NCBI GenBank assembly: GCA_043757025.1
Contig: JAYVQG010000202.1
Location: 1 to 64,000 of the forward strand
Direction: 5' to 3'
Length of the DNA: 64,000 nucleotides
Origin: Limnoglobus sp043757025
GTDB lineage: Bacteria; Planctomycetota; Planctomycetia; Gemmatales; Gemmataceae
The notes under the pieces are model-generated. The model searched no databases, was not told the origin of the DNA, and saw nothing but the letters and a program-made list of their open reading frames with translations. The position numbers and the translations under genes are program-made. Positions 26,460-35,151 of this stretch are shown here, piece after piece; the stretch's first letter is position 1, and every line of letters starts with the position of its first letter.

Positions 26460-27611
26460 CTACCGATATTGCGACGAGGCGGCTGGCAGAGTCTGGCGAT
26501 ACCACTTCTCGAAATCCGTCATTTTGTCGTGCGTGTACTTGGTGCCGAAATAGACTTTGTCCTCGGTACGGGCCAAGAACCACAAATTCTCGCAGTAGAC
26601 CAGTTCCGTGACCTCGATCTTGTTCCTCATGAGTTCGACTCGAATCGGATGGCCGAAGGCGAAGTGAACGTGATTGCCTTTTTTGGCCTTCTCGAAGTCG
26701 GCGAGCGTGGGCGGCTTGTCGCCGGACCAATCGTCGCTGGAACAGGACTCGAGCGATGCCAGGGCCAGTATCGCTCCTTCATTGTTGGACTTCTCGGGAA
26801 AAGTCGTCTTCGCGCCGTCGATCGTGCGGGTGGCTTTCGGTGGGTACATCGCGATGGCCCGCGCACGCAGATAACGGGGCTGATCGAGGAGCCGAACCCG
26901 CATGACCCGGTTGATCCTCGCGTTGGCGGGGGCAGGCTTCGGGGCCGCCTCGGGGTGATACCACACCTCCACAAGCACTTGCCGTTCGGCCGCGCTCAGA
27001 AGGGCCGTCTGGAGGAGCGGGTCACTCGCGTACACCTGGGTCTGGTCCCCCACACCGAGTTTCCCATCGCTGACCGTAGCCGAGCAGACCGCCCGACCCG
27101 GAAAGATGGTCGCATCGACATCGCTGACGTAACCTTGGACGACAGTCGGTATCGGCTCCCGCTTGGAGTCGGCCGCACTTGGCCGGCCCGCCGATACCAG
27201 CGCGGGGTCCACGAATTCTTTCACGCGAATTTCATAGCCGATCATAGTGCCGGGTTGCGCAATCACTCTCAGAGTGATCGTGTCCAACTTGGAGCGGTCG
27301 GCAGCGAATCCGACGACGACCCACCCCGGTTTCGACTTTTCCTCTCGCAACGTCGAGGACGACAGCAACTTCCCGCCATCCTGAATTTCCAAGTCCACGC
27401 GGCTATAACTCTTCAACTCCCCCTTGGTCTCGAACTCGAGTTCGACACGCACGGCATCCGGGCCGGCCGCGTTCGAGCGGATCTCCAAGCCCAGTGCCTT
27501 GGCCCGGTCCTTGGAAACGAGTTCGATTTCGATCAAGGCGAAGCACACGTTGGGGGCCACGAGCAGAATTGCCAGAGCCGAGATGCCTGCGAGGGGATGC
27601 CGCCTGTCCAT
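26460..27611 (-). CDS. exported hypothetical protein
   Basis: This 383-aa protein begins with a signal peptide (ending NVCFA) and has a long beta-rich body without membrane segments. I do not recognise a family. The first 120 residues look like an immunoglobulin-like or carbohydrate-binding sandwich (VRVELEFETKGELKSYSR, VDLEIQDGGKLL), and residues 180-220 contain a second beta unit. The ATG follows aggag. It is the first gene of a two-gene unit with the TIGR03790 gene, six bases apart. Confidence 0.75.
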   Translation of the reverse strand: MDRRHPLAGISALAILLVAPNVCFALIEIELVSKDRAKALGLEIRSNAAGPDAVRVELEFETKGELKSYSRVDLEIQDGGKLLSSSTLREEKSKPGWVVVGFAADRSKLDTITLRVIAQPGTMIGYEIRVKEFVDPALVSAGRPSAADSKREPIPTVVQGYVSDVDATIFPGRAVCSATVSDGKLGVGDQTQVYASDPLLQTALLSAAERQVLVEVWYHPEAAPKPAPANARINRVMRVRLLDQPRYLRARAIAMYPPKATRTIDGAKTTFPEKSNNEGAILALASLESCSSDDWSGDKPPTLADFEKAKKGNHVHFAFGHPIRVELMRNKIEVTELVYCENLWFLARTEDKVYFGTKYTHDKMTDFEKWYRQTLPAASSQYR

Positions 27612-27892
27612 GTCAAACTCCTGTTCATGTCGTGCCGACCAGGACCGTCCGCTGCGACTACCAGTATAACGCCGGAGTAATCAATGCTGTGCAACGTTTT
27701 CGTAACGCAGGCGCTACAATCTCTCCATTAACTCGGTTACACGCTGCTCGACCATGTCATTCTGACCGGCGAAGAAGAGATTGATGCAGTTTTCTACGCC
27801 AGCCGTATCGGCGATACTGTCAGCGAACGTCGCCGACGATGTGTTCGACGAGAACTCGAAACCCACTCCGACAACGAGGTTTAACCAGCACG

Positions 27893-29275
27893 ATGTTCGC
27901 TCGCACTATTCTCGCCATGCTCCTGATAGAATCTGTCGCGTTAGCGCAGCCGGTTGGCCCGACGGTGGCGTGGCCGCTCGACGAACTCGTCCACACCAAT
28001 GGTGCGAAGTTTCGCGGCGTCATCCTCGACGATAGCCCCGTTGGCGTGCGGTTTCGCGTCGTGCAACGGCCGGCGGGTCGGCCGACTGTGACCTTCACCA
28101 CGTACTTCGCACGTAAGGAAGTCGCTGGTTTAAATCGCATCACCGATGCGCAGCGAGCGACCCTCAAAGAACGACTTGCGGAACTCGATGCGAATGGCAC
28201 CGGCGAACGAAAACGCATGGACGAACTGGCACTGCAACCGGCGACCTGGTTAGGTAAAGTCGGGGCCGCGAAACGCTACGACTCCGAACGCTTCATCCTG
28301 ATCTCCTCGGCCCCAGAGGAGGTAACGCGGCGTGCGGTCGTGCGGTTAGAACAGATCGGCACCGCCTACTCGCGGTTCTTACCGCCACTCGCAAAAGCGG
28401 TTCGGCCCACCACCGTTTTGCTCGCTCCGGATCGCACCGAGTTTCAGGCATTACTCGGCCCCGGCGTCGGCACGATCCTGAACCCGGCGGTCTTCGAACC
28501 GGCGACCAATCGCATCATCTGCGGCAGCGACCTGCGACAACTCGGCACCGACATGACGGCGGCACGATTGCATAACGTGCAACAACTGGCGACCATCGAG
28601 AAGTATGAAGCGGAGATCAAAACGCTTTACAGAGAGGGCCGGGAACGCGATCGCTTTCTGTTGGCCGTCGCCGATCAGCGCAAGAAAGTGCTCGCCACCG
28701 AGCGCGAGAACGATGCGGGGTTCGATGCCGCCACCGCGAAACTGTTCGCGATTTTGTACCACGAATCGTTCCACGCCTATGCGGCCAACTCCGTGTACCC
28801 GCCAATGAGCATCGACGACGTGAAGGCCGGGAAAGGCACTGGCGAACTGCCGCGCTGGCTGAACGAAGGTCTCGCGCAGATCTTTGAAACCGCCGTACTC
28901 GATGGCAGCGAACTCCGCGTCGGTCACGCCGACCGCGACCGCCTCAAACAGATTCTCGAACGAAAAGCAAAAGGCGAACTCGTGCCGGTAGCCGACTTGC
29001 TGCGTGCAGGGAAAGACACATTCGTCGCTGCACACGCCGACCAAAAAACGCTCGCCGATCGGGCGTATCTCACCGCCTGGGGGCTGGCGTTCTACCTCAC
29101 CTTCGAGCGCCAACTCATCGGCACGCCCGCCTTCGCCAAATACCTCACGGCGATCAATTCCGGTGGCGATCCCCTGGCCGCATTCGAGGCACTCGTCGGC
29201 CAAGATGCAGCCACGTTCCAAGCCGACTGGCACCAGTATCTCATGCGACTACGTCCCAATGGTACCGCTCATTGA
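27893..29275 (+). CDS. exported DUF1570-like metallopeptidase
   Basis: This 460-aa protein has a signal peptide (ending SVALAQ) and a zinc-metallopeptidase motif HESFH (His290-His294). It is followed by LPRWLNEGLAQIFE, where Glu325 is the likely third metal ligand of a gluzincin-type site. This layout matches the DUF1570/peptidase MA-like family common in planctomycetes. The frame is open upstream to 27839, but the ATG at 27893 gives the signal peptide. Its last seven bases overlap the end of panB on the other strand (29269-29275). The substrate is unknown. Confidence 0.88.
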   Translation: MFARTILAMLLIESVALAQPVGPTVAWPLDELVHTNGAKFRGVILDDSPVGVRFRVVQRPAGRPTVTFTTYFARKEVAGLNRITDAQRATLKERLAELDANGTGERKRMDELALQPATWLGKVGAAKRYDSERFILISSAPEEVTRRAVVRLEQIGTAYSRFLPPLAKAVRPTTVLLAPDRTEFQALLGPGVGTILNPAVFEPATNRIICGSDLRQLGTDMTAARLHNVQQLATIEKYEAEIKTLYREGRERDRFLLAVADQRKKVLATERENDAGFDAATAKLFAILYHESFHAYAANSVYPPMSIDDVKAGKGTGELPRWLNEGLAQIFETAVLDGSELRVGHADRDRLKQILERKAKGELVPVADLLRAGKDTFVAAHADQKTLADRAYLTAWGLAFYLTFERQLIGTPAFAKYLTAINSGGDPLAAFEALVGQDAATFQADWHQYLMRLRPNGTAH

Positions 29276-30063
29276 AACGTCTCGGCGGCCGTCGGGAACT
29301 GGCCGTCTTTGACTTCGCGACAGTAGGTTGTCACCGCGTCCGAAATCGTTGCGCTCAGGTTCGCGTACTGCTTCACGAACTTCGGGCGAAAGTCCGGATA
29401 CATGCCCAACATGTCGTGCAAAACGAGCACTTGACCATCGCAACTCGGCCCCGCGCCGATGCCGATGATCGGCACGCTGACGGCGGCCGTCACTTGTGCG
29501 GCGATGTCCGCGGGCACTCCTTCGAGCACGATGCTGAACACGCCCGCGCGTTCGATTGCGATCGCATCGGCGAGGATCTGCTCGGCGTCGCGTTGCACCT
29601 TGAAGCCGCCCATTTTATGCACCGATTGCGGCGTCAGCCCGATGTGTCCCATCACGGGGATGTCCGCCCGAATGCACGCCTCGATCGCCGGGAGCATCCG
29701 TTCGCCACCTTCGAGTTTCACGGCGGCGGCACCGATTTTCAGGAATCGCCCCGCGTTTCGCACCGCCTGCGCGGCCGACACTTGATAGCTCAGGAACGGC
29801 ATATCCGCAATAATTAACGCACGCGATGTGCCCCTTACGACGCAAGCCGTGTGGTAAAGCATGTCGCGCATCGTCACGGGTAACGGCGTCTTTTGGCCTT
29901 GGATGACCATGCCGAGCGAATCGCCGACGAGCAGTGCATCCACCCCTGCGGCATCGAGCAATTTCGCCGAAGTGTAGTCGTAACACGTCAGAACCGCGAG
30001 CTTCTGCCCACGCGATTTCGCCGCACGAAACTCGGGTACCGTCATCGGTTTCAAAGTGGCCAT
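29269..30063 (-). CDS. panB: 3-methyl-2-oxobutanoate hydroxymethyltransferase
   Basis: This 264-aa enzyme makes ketopantoate from 2-oxoisovalerate and methylenetetrahydrofolate, the first committed step to pantothenate and coenzyme A. Family blocks are TCYDYTSAKLLD, VGDSLGMVIQG (metal-binding Asp), KLEGGERM, MGHIGLTPQS, VLEGVPADIA and IGIGAGPSCDGQVLVLHD. The ATG at 30063 (MATLKPMTV) follows aaggg at good spacing; an ATG two codons earlier sits on the ribosome site and a farther start adds unconserved residues. No other pan genes are in the window. Confidence 0.96.
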   Translation of the reverse strand: MATLKPMTVPEFRAAKSRGQKLAVLTCYDYTSAKLLDAAGVDALLVGDSLGMVIQGQKTPLPVTMRDMLYHTACVVRGTSRALIIADMPFLSYQVSAAQAVRNAGRFLKIGAAAVKLEGGERMLPAIEACIRADIPVMGHIGLTPQSVHKMGGFKVQRDAEQILADAIAIERAGVFSIVLEGVPADIAAQVTAAVSVPIIGIGAGPSCDGQVLVLHDMLGMYPDFRPKFVKQYANLSATISDAVTTYCREVKDGQFPTAAETFQ

Positions 30064-30249
30064 ACGCATCCCTTCGGGTAATGCGTGTATTTTACGAGAA
30101 TGCTTGAAGGGCACCGTGCGAACGGCAAATTACTCTGTAGCGATTTGTATTTTGAAGATTGACGCGGGAATGGAGATCGGATCAAATCGCGTGGAGTGTT
30201 GAGGAATGACTGGTTCGGCGTGGAAGTTCCGAGCCGAGGAGGCTCGCAT

Positions 30250-30423
30250 ATGGGCAACCACTTGAAGGGCTGCGGCTGCCGCCTGTGCCGGAGGGGCATG
30301 CACACCAAGTACGGCGGCAAACTGCTCCAGAGGGTTATCCGTAGCGTGCGTCGGGTCGCGAAGCAGGCACTCCGCCGCGGCGAAGAGCCACCACCGACGC
30401 GGTCCATCGGATACACGGACTGA
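30250..30423 (+). CDS. small cysteine-rich basic protein
   Basis: This 57-aa protein starts MGNHLKGCGCRLCRRGM and carries one CxCxxC cluster, then a basic helix (VIRSVRRVAKQALRRG) and ends RSIGYTD. It resembles small planctomycete proteins of unknown function; a single cysteine cluster suggests half of a zinc site completed by dimerisation or a partner. The ATG at 30250 is preceded by gaggagg seven bases upstream, one of the best ribosome sites in the region. It stands alone between panB and the ATP-grasp gene. Confidence 0.72.
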   Translation: MGNHLKGCGCRLCRRGMHTKYGGKLLQRVIRSVRRVAKQALRRGEEPPPTRSIGYTD

Positions 30424-30565
30424 ACTTGGTTCGTAGTAACAGGAAGGCTGTGACCAATAGCACTCACGCCCACGGACGAACGTCCGTGGGGAGTATCTCA
30501 AATCGATCGGCGAGAAAATTGCGGGTACGATAACTCCAGTGAATTTGGGGTTCGGCGACAATAGG

Positions 30566-31348
30566 ATGCATCGAGCGATGATCGCACGGGTTCTCGTTCA
30601 GAAGAAGGGTGGCGAGTTCGTCTCCCCGAACAGCTTCGCGGCATGGCGAGGCTTCTCGGAGCGCGGCTTCGACACGCAGTTCTTCGAGTGGTCCGCACTT
30701 CGGGACGGTGGCGTCGCAATCGAGCCATCGACGCTGATCGTCGGCGGCAGCGGGACGGTTCGCCACGCATTGGAACACTTGGGCGTGAAGACGCCGGTCA
30801 TCGACGACCTGCCCGAGCCACTGGCCGAGTTTCGCGGGCGGCAAGTCTGGCATTCGACGTGGGGCGACATCTGCGAGCGGTTCAACGAGCCAGGCCCTGC
30901 AGTGTTCGTCAAGCCGCTACGCGACCCAAAGTCGTTCCCCGCCCGCTTGATCGCGGGTTTCCGCGACCTCATTCCCTTATCGCATCTACCGGCCCACATG
31001 CCAGTTCTGGTATCCGAGCCGGTGGAGTTCATGTCGGAGTGGCGGTTCTTCGTCCTGAACGGGCAGATCGTGGGAGCAGGTTGGTACTCGGGGAATCCGT
31101 TGGACTTCCCCAAGCCGAAGGTCGTGAGCGACGCTGTACAGAAGTGGGCCGACGCGCCAGCCGGATACGGAATCGACTTCGGCGTAGTCGCCGACGGTCG
31201 AACGCTACTCGTGGAAGTGAATGAGGGATTCTCGCTGGGCTGCCTCGGGCTAAGACCCCGAGTATATTCGCAGATTCTCGAAGCGAGGTGGATCGAACTC
31301 GTGTCGGCAAAGCGCCGTGCGAGCGAATTCGGGATTGTTCAACCGTAA
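30566..31348 (+). CDS. ATP-grasp domain protein
   Basis: This ~260-aa protein has an ATP-grasp fold: a lysine-containing VFVKPLRDPKSF strand, a SEPVEFMSEWRFFVLNGQIVG core and a C-terminal LLVEVNEGFSLG, where Glu-x-Asn binds magnesium. It resembles DUF4343-type ATP-grasp proteins, which often sit in small-protein islands and may ligate amino acids or peptides. The start is uncertain: GTG 30539, ATG 30566 and ATG 30578 are all in frame and none has a strong ribosome site. It opens a run of same-strand small genes to 32752. It is not clearly the STM4014-type ATP-grasp usually linked to the radical SAM cluster further on. Confidence 0.85.
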   Translation: MHRAMIARVLVQKKGGEFVSPNSFAAWRGFSERGFDTQFFEWSALRDGGVAIEPSTLIVGGSGTVRHALEHLGVKTPVIDDLPEPLAEFRGRQVWHSTWGDICERFNEPGPAVFVKPLRDPKSFPARLIAGFRDLIPLSHLPAHMPVLVSEPVEFMSEWRFFVLNGQIVGAGWYSGNPLDFPKPKVVSDAVQKWADAPAGYGIDFGVVADGRTLLVEVNEGFSLGCLGLRPRVYSQILEARWIELVSAKRRASEFGIVQP

Positions 31349-31360
31349 GAGGGCCGGGCA

Positions 31361-31816
31361 TTGGACGCGAGCTTTCGGATCACCCTGGAAGTCGTCAACG
31401 CCGACCCGTCGGCAATCCACTTTCGTGTTGCTTTCGATTCGAGTATCGCCAGGTGGCTACTGCCGTATCCAGAGGTCACAGGATTGCGATTCACCTCGAA
31501 GCGCGGCGGCACTTTGGAGTGGTCGACCCGATACTTGGTGACCGAACCACGAGACGAATTCGTACTCAACCCGGACGACCGCATCGCTTTTGACCTCAAA
31601 GTTCACACGGGCGTCGAACCGAATCAAGTGCAACGATGGGCGATCCGATTGTCGCCCGACGAATACGATGTGTCGCACGTCTATTCGGTCGAGCCGAACG
31701 ACCAGAGGTCCGATTACTTAGGAAAAGGCTCTCGATTCGCAGACATCACGCCGCCGTGGATTGGTGCGGTCTCGTCGAGCGTGCTGCACATGGTCGTGCC
31801 GATTGGCGAGCCTTGA
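31361..31816 (+). CDS. hypothetical protein
   Basis: This 151-aa protein appears to start at TTG 31361, with gaggg about nine bases upstream, 13 bases after the ATP-grasp gene. It is predicted to be mostly beta strand (FRITLEVVNADPSAIHFRVAF) and contains no signal peptide or membrane segment. I do not recognise a family. Close spacing to both neighbours suggests one operon with them. Confidence 0.6.
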   Translation: MDASFRITLEVVNADPSAIHFRVAFDSSIARWLLPYPEVTGLRFTSKRGGTLEWSTRYLVTEPRDEFVLNPDDRIAFDLKVHTGVEPNQVQRWAIRLSPDEYDVSHVYSVEPNDQRSDYLGKGSRFADITPPWIGAVSSSVLHMVVPIGEP

Positions 31817-31859
31817 TGGCAGCCGGAATAAGGATGTGGCACCTTCGGAGGAGTCGCGT

Positions 31860-32285
31860 GTGGATGAGTTCCTGATAAAGAGTCCGCATGGCAGCGGTGA
31901 GCTTCTGTTCTACGATCGCTCCCCTTACGACCCTACCGAACCCTTAAACGGCTACTGGGTGCGAATTACAGATCGCAACCTGTCCGCAACTGGCAAAGTG
32001 TACGCGGGCTACGCTCCGTCGCACCCTGCCAAACTCTTCGCGGACATGGCGTTGCAGTGGTCGGGTTGGCCTGGCGAAATGACCTGGCGATCCCTCGAGG
32101 GAGAGTTAGCCTTGCACTGTCGCCACGATGGGAGCGGGCATATCTCCATCCGCGTGGAATTACTATCGGGCTGGATCGCAGACGAATGGCGCGTAGAGGC
32201 AACAACCATGGCCGAGGCCGGGCAATTGGACGCCATTGCACTCCGGGCGGCGGCATTCTTCGGGCGAGAGTCCATCGTTGGGTAG
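31860..32285 (+). CDS. hypothetical protein, DUF6228-like
   Basis: This 141-aa protein begins at GTG 31860, which has an excellent ribosome site (ggaggag six bases upstream). It starts FLIKSPHGSGELLFYDR and contains MALQWSGWPGEMTWRSLEGEL and a final AGQLDAIALRAAAF. This pattern resembles the DUF6228 family, whose members occur among small proteins near polymorphic toxin or immunity genes; I give this with moderate confidence. It is the third gene of the 30566-32752 run. Confidence 0.72.
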   Translation: MDEFLIKSPHGSGELLFYDRSPYDPTEPLNGYWVRITDRNLSATGKVYAGYAPSHPAKLFADMALQWSGWPGEMTWRSLEGELALHCRHDGSGHISIRVELLSGWIADEWRVEATTMAEAGQLDAIALRAAAFFGRESIVG

Positions 32286-32317
32286 GCTACTCGCAAATCC
32301 CCGATCACGCTTGCGGG

Positions 32318-32752
32318 ATGAATTTAGCCGAGGTCATACAGATGGACCATGAACGAGCGGCAACACTGTGGGACGCGCTGAATCCGGTGAGCATGTTCCG
32401 CTGCTGTCCGGAAGACTTTCGCGGATACTTTCCCTCGATCTGCCTCGGCATCTTCTGGATGCCAGGGATGGTGTCGTTGCTGGCCCTGCCCTTCACCGCT
32501 GTCTGGGGCTGCTGGCAGCTTTGGCACATAGCCGGTGCTTGGTCGCTGCTGACGTTCGTGCCTTTCGGTCTTGTGTGGTCGTGGCTGATGGTCGCCGACG
32601 CGGCGTTCCGCCGACTGTCGCCGACCCGCGCGGAACGGGCAGGGTTCGATAACGCGGTCGTCAACTGGTTCGGACTGTTCGCCACAATCGTCTTGTGGCC
32701 TATCGCATCGCTGGCCGGTACGGTCGCCTGGGTCGTGCGGTGTATCGGGTAG
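32318..32752 (+). CDS. small membrane protein, hypothetical
   Basis: This 144-aa protein has three or four hydrophobic segments (about residues 40-60, 63-90, 92-100 and 118-140) and begins MNLAEVIQMDHERAA. I do not recognise a family. The ATG at 32318 has only a weak GCGGG upstream; an ATG eight codons later is an alternative. Its stop codon coincides with the first bases of the palindromic repeat at 32750-32817, so insertion of the repeat may have set or truncated its end. Confidence 0.65.
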   Translation: MNLAEVIQMDHERAATLWDALNPVSMFRCCPEDFRGYFPSICLGIFWMPGMVSLLALPFTAVWGCWQLWHIAGAWSLLTFVPFGLVWSWLMVADAAFRRLSPTRAERAGFDNAVVNWFGLFATIVLWPIASLAGTVAWVVRCIG

Positions 32753-32817
32753 TCGAAGTCGTGCGACTTCCGGTAGCGAGATGTCATCGCGTCAGAAGTC
32801 TCACGACTTCCGCTACA
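32750..32817. repeat. interspersed palindromic repeat (gaagtcg family, copy 2)
   Basis: Two small hairpins, gaagtcg/cgacttc (32755-32761 with 32764-32770) and gaagtc/gacttc (32795-32800 with 32805-32810), end in cgctacaa. The arrangement matches 13387-13454. It begins inside the stop codon of the membrane-protein gene and ends 75 bases before the 43-codon ORF. Confidence 0.65.
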
Positions 32818-32891
32818 ATTAACCGCAAAACAGACGAAATGCATTGGGAAAACGCCGATACGGAAATCCTTACCTACGACTGAGGCTTGTT

Positions 32892-33023
32892 TTGCAGCAT
32901 TTTATTGATGTCATCGAACGAACTCGCGGTGGGGATTGGCACCTTATGGGCAACGATGGTAAACTGTCAGCCGAGATGTTCCAGTCGCTGAACGGCATCA
33001 CTGACAGGTGGCAGACCCCGTGA
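32892..33023 (+). CDS. 43-aa small ORF coupled to the STM4013-type gene
   Basis: A TTG at 32892, six bases after GAGG, opens a 43-codon frame ending TGA at 33021-33023. That stop overlaps the GTG start of the next gene as GTGA, the same four-base coupling that joins the next three genes. The predicted peptide begins MQHFIDVIERTRGGDWH and ends NGITDRWQTP; it has no signal peptide and is amphipathic. A 25-codon version from the ATG at 32946 is possible. I know no family for it. Position and coupling suggest a leader, a small partner subunit or a substrate of the radical SAM enzymes; none is shown by sequence alone, and it could still be a chance frame. Confidence 0.45.
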   Translation: MQHFIDVIERTRGGDWHLMGNDGKLSAEMFQSLNGITDRWQTP

Positions 33024-33838
33024 ATACCCGTCGATTGATCGCGACACACGACGTGCTTTTTATCACGCTCGACACGCTTCGATACGACGTGGCTGTGGAA
33101 TGTTGGACGACGGGCCGAACGCCGACGTTTCAGTCGGTGATGTCCGCGAGCGGTTGGGAAAAGCGTCACACGCCCGGTTCGTTCACGTATGCGGCACATG
33201 CGGCCTTCTTTGCGGGTTTCCTCCCGACGCCTGCTTCGCCGGGCGTTCATCCCCGGATGTGGGCGCTCGCGTTTGCCGGCAGTGAAACCACGACCGAAGA
33301 GACGCTCGTTTTCGATGCGCCGGACATCGTCCGTGGGTTTCGCAGTATCGGTTTTCGCACGATTTGCGTCGGTGGCGTTGGGTTCTTCAACGCGCTCACT
33401 CCCCTCGGAAATGTTTTTCCCTCGCTGTTCGACGAATCGGTTTGGTCGCCGGAACTCGGCGTCACCGAGCCTCGATCGACGGAATGGCAAGTCGACTGCC
33501 TCATTCGGAAAGCCGTCACACTCTCATCGGAAACGCGACTGTTTGCGTTCCTGAACGTTTCGGCCATTCACCAGCCGAACTGTTATTATCTACCGGGCCA
33601 CACGACCGATTCTTGCGAGACGCAAGCGGCGGCGCTCGCTTACGTCGATGGCCAACTCGGCCGCTTATTCGCTGCGTTCTCGAGGCGTGCGCCGACGGTC
33701 GTCATCGTTTGTTCCGATCATGGGACGGCCTACGGTGAAGAGGGATACAACGGGCATCGGCTCGCGCACCCCGTCGTTTGGGACGTGCCGTACGCCGAGT
33801 TCGTTTTGCCGCATCGCCCGAATGGAAGTGGGAAATGA
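33020..33838 (+). CDS. STM4013/SEN3800-type hydrolase (alkaline phosphatase/sulfatase superfamily)
   Basis: This 272-aa protein belongs to the alkaline phosphatase/sulfatase superfamily and resembles the STM4013/SEN3800 family. The metal and nucleophile region is FITLDTLRYDV, with Thr19 in the nucleophile position, and the second metal site includes CSDHGTAYGEEGYNGHR. It is short for a sulfatase. I chose GTG 33020 (ggtgg upstream, overlapping the preceding stop) over GTG 33008. It is coupled to the radical SAM gene by ATGA. In other bacteria this family travels with STM4012 and STM4011 homologues in an uncharacterised cluster; the substrate is unknown. Confidence 0.87.
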   Translation: MNTRRLIATHDVLFITLDTLRYDVAVECWTTGRTPTFQSVMSASGWEKRHTPGSFTYAAHAAFFAGFLPTPASPGVHPRMWALAFAGSETTTEETLVFDAPDIVRGFRSIGFRTICVGGVGFFNALTPLGNVFPSLFDESVWSPELGVTEPRSTEWQVDCLIRKAVTLSSETRLFAFLNVSAIHQPNCYYLPGHTTDSCETQAAALAYVDGQLGRLFAAFSRRAPTVVIVCSDHGTAYGEEGYNGHRLAHPVVWDVPYAEFVLPHRPNGSGK

Positions 33839-35151
33839 CGCTGCCAACGGTCGACGGCGATGGCCTGTATCGCGGTTACGTCTATGCGTATCCGCACAAA
33901 ACGGCCTATCGCACCTTCGACGAGCCGAAGCCACTCCGCGAATTGTGGGCCGAAGAGGCGACCGATTCGCTGTTTCTGTACGTACACATTCCGTTTTGCT
34001 CGATGCGTTGCGGGTTCTGCAATCTGTTCACGCAAGCGAAACCGCAAGATCGCCTGGTGACGCACTATCTCGAAGCACTCGAACGACAAACGGAACGCAT
34101 TCGCGCTGCGATACCCCGCGCGCGATTTGCACGATTCGCGATTGGCGGCGGTACGCCCACTTACCTTTCTGCGCGGGAACTCGACGATCTTTTTACGCTC
34201 GCACGAACTCGGCTCGATGTCGATACGCGAACCGTGCCGACTGCGATCGAAGTCTCGCCGGACACGCTGGATGCCGAGAAAGTGGCGATATTGAAGTCGT
34301 GGCACGTCGAGCGTGTGAGCATCGGCGTGCAGTCGTTTTTCGAGTCGGAAACGTCTGGGTGCGGGCGGCCCCAAAGTCGCGAAACGGTCGCATCCGCGCT
34401 GACGAGGCTCGCGGATGCGAACTTTCCCACGTTGAATATCGACCTCATCTACGGTTTACCGGGGCAGACCGAAACCAGTTGGCTCGCTTCGATCGAAATG
34501 GCGTTGGCGTACGAACCGGAAGAATTGTTCCTCTACCCGCTCTACGTCCGCCCGCTGACCGGGTTGGGACGTTCGCGAAAAGAATGGGACGACCAGCGGC
34601 TGTCGCTGTATCGCCACGGGCGCGATCGGCTGCTACGCAAAGGCTACGAGCAGATCTCCATGCGGATGTTTCGCCGCAACAATGCCGTGCGAAATGCGGA
34701 GCCGAATTATTGCTGTCAGCGCGATGGCATGATCGGCCTCGGTTGCGGCGCGAGGTCGTACACGCGCGGTTTGCATTACTCGCTCGACTTTGCGGTGCAT
34801 CCCAAAAGCGTGCGTGAAATCATCCGCGATTACGTCGCCACAACCGACGCGGAGTTCGATTTCGCCAGGCACGGCTTCGCATTAAATGCGGAGGAACAGC
34901 GTCGGCGGTTCGTGTTGCAGTCGATTCTGAATCGATCCGGACTCGATCCGCAGGAATACGAATTGCAGTTTCGCACCGCGGTATCCGACGATTTCCCGCT
35001 GTTCGCCGAACTGGTCGAGCTCGGTTACCTCTCCTTTTACAACCGCCGTTGGGTGCTGACTCCCGAAGGTCTGGAACGCTCCGATGCGATTGGGCCGCAG
35101 TTGTTCTCGAAGGCCGTCGATCGGCAGATGTCGGAGTACGAAGAGCGATGA
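33835..35151 (+). CDS. STM4012-type radical SAM protein
   Basis: This 438-aa protein is a radical SAM enzyme with the CxxxCxxC cluster at Cys55, Cys59 and Cys62 (PFCSMRCGFC). Its HemN-like features are FAIGGGTPTYLS and SIGVQSFFESE, and a HemN-type C-terminal region ends the protein. Despite this similarity to coproporphyrinogen III dehydrogenase it fits the STM4012 family by neighbourhood and length. The ATG at 33835 overlaps the preceding TGA (ATGA) and the stop overlaps the next start the same way. It probably transfers a radical-generated group to a partner molecule; the substrate is unknown. Confidence 0.9.
   Translation: MTLPTVDGDGLYRGYVYAYPHKTAYRTFDEPKPLRELWAEEATDSLFLYVHIPFCSMRCGFCNLFTQAKPQDRLVTHYLEALERQTERIRAAIPRARFARFAIGGGTPTYLSARELDDLFTLARTRLDVDTRTVPTAIEVSPDTLDAEKVAILKSWHVERVSIGVQSFFESETSGCGRPQSRETVASALTRLADANFPTLNIDLIYGLPGQTETSWLASIEMALAYEPEELFLYPLYVRPLTGLGRSRKEWDDQRLSLYRHGRDRLLRKGYEQISMRMFRRNNAVRNAEPNYCCQRDGMIGLGCGARSYTRGLHYSLDFAVHPKSVREIIRDYVATTDAEFDFARHGFALNAEEQRRRFVLQSILNRSGLDPQEYELQFRTAVSDDFPLFAELVELGYLSFYNRRWVLTPEGLERSDAIGPQLFSKAVDRQMSEYEER

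Noticed and set aside
25479..27680. 733-codon plus-strand ORF
   Set aside because: It runs antisense across two genes with signal peptides and ribosome sites (TIGR03790 and its partner), has an Arg-rich composition and no recognisable domain.
30566..31348. STM4014 homologue for the radical SAM cluster
   Set aside because: It is an ATP-grasp protein but is shorter than expected, lies about 1.7 kb away and is separated by several genes; it may be a DUF4343-type protein instead.
32919..33000. alternative small ORF in another frame before the STM4013-type gene
   Set aside because: It has no ribosome site and does not overlap the next start, unlike the 43-codon frame.
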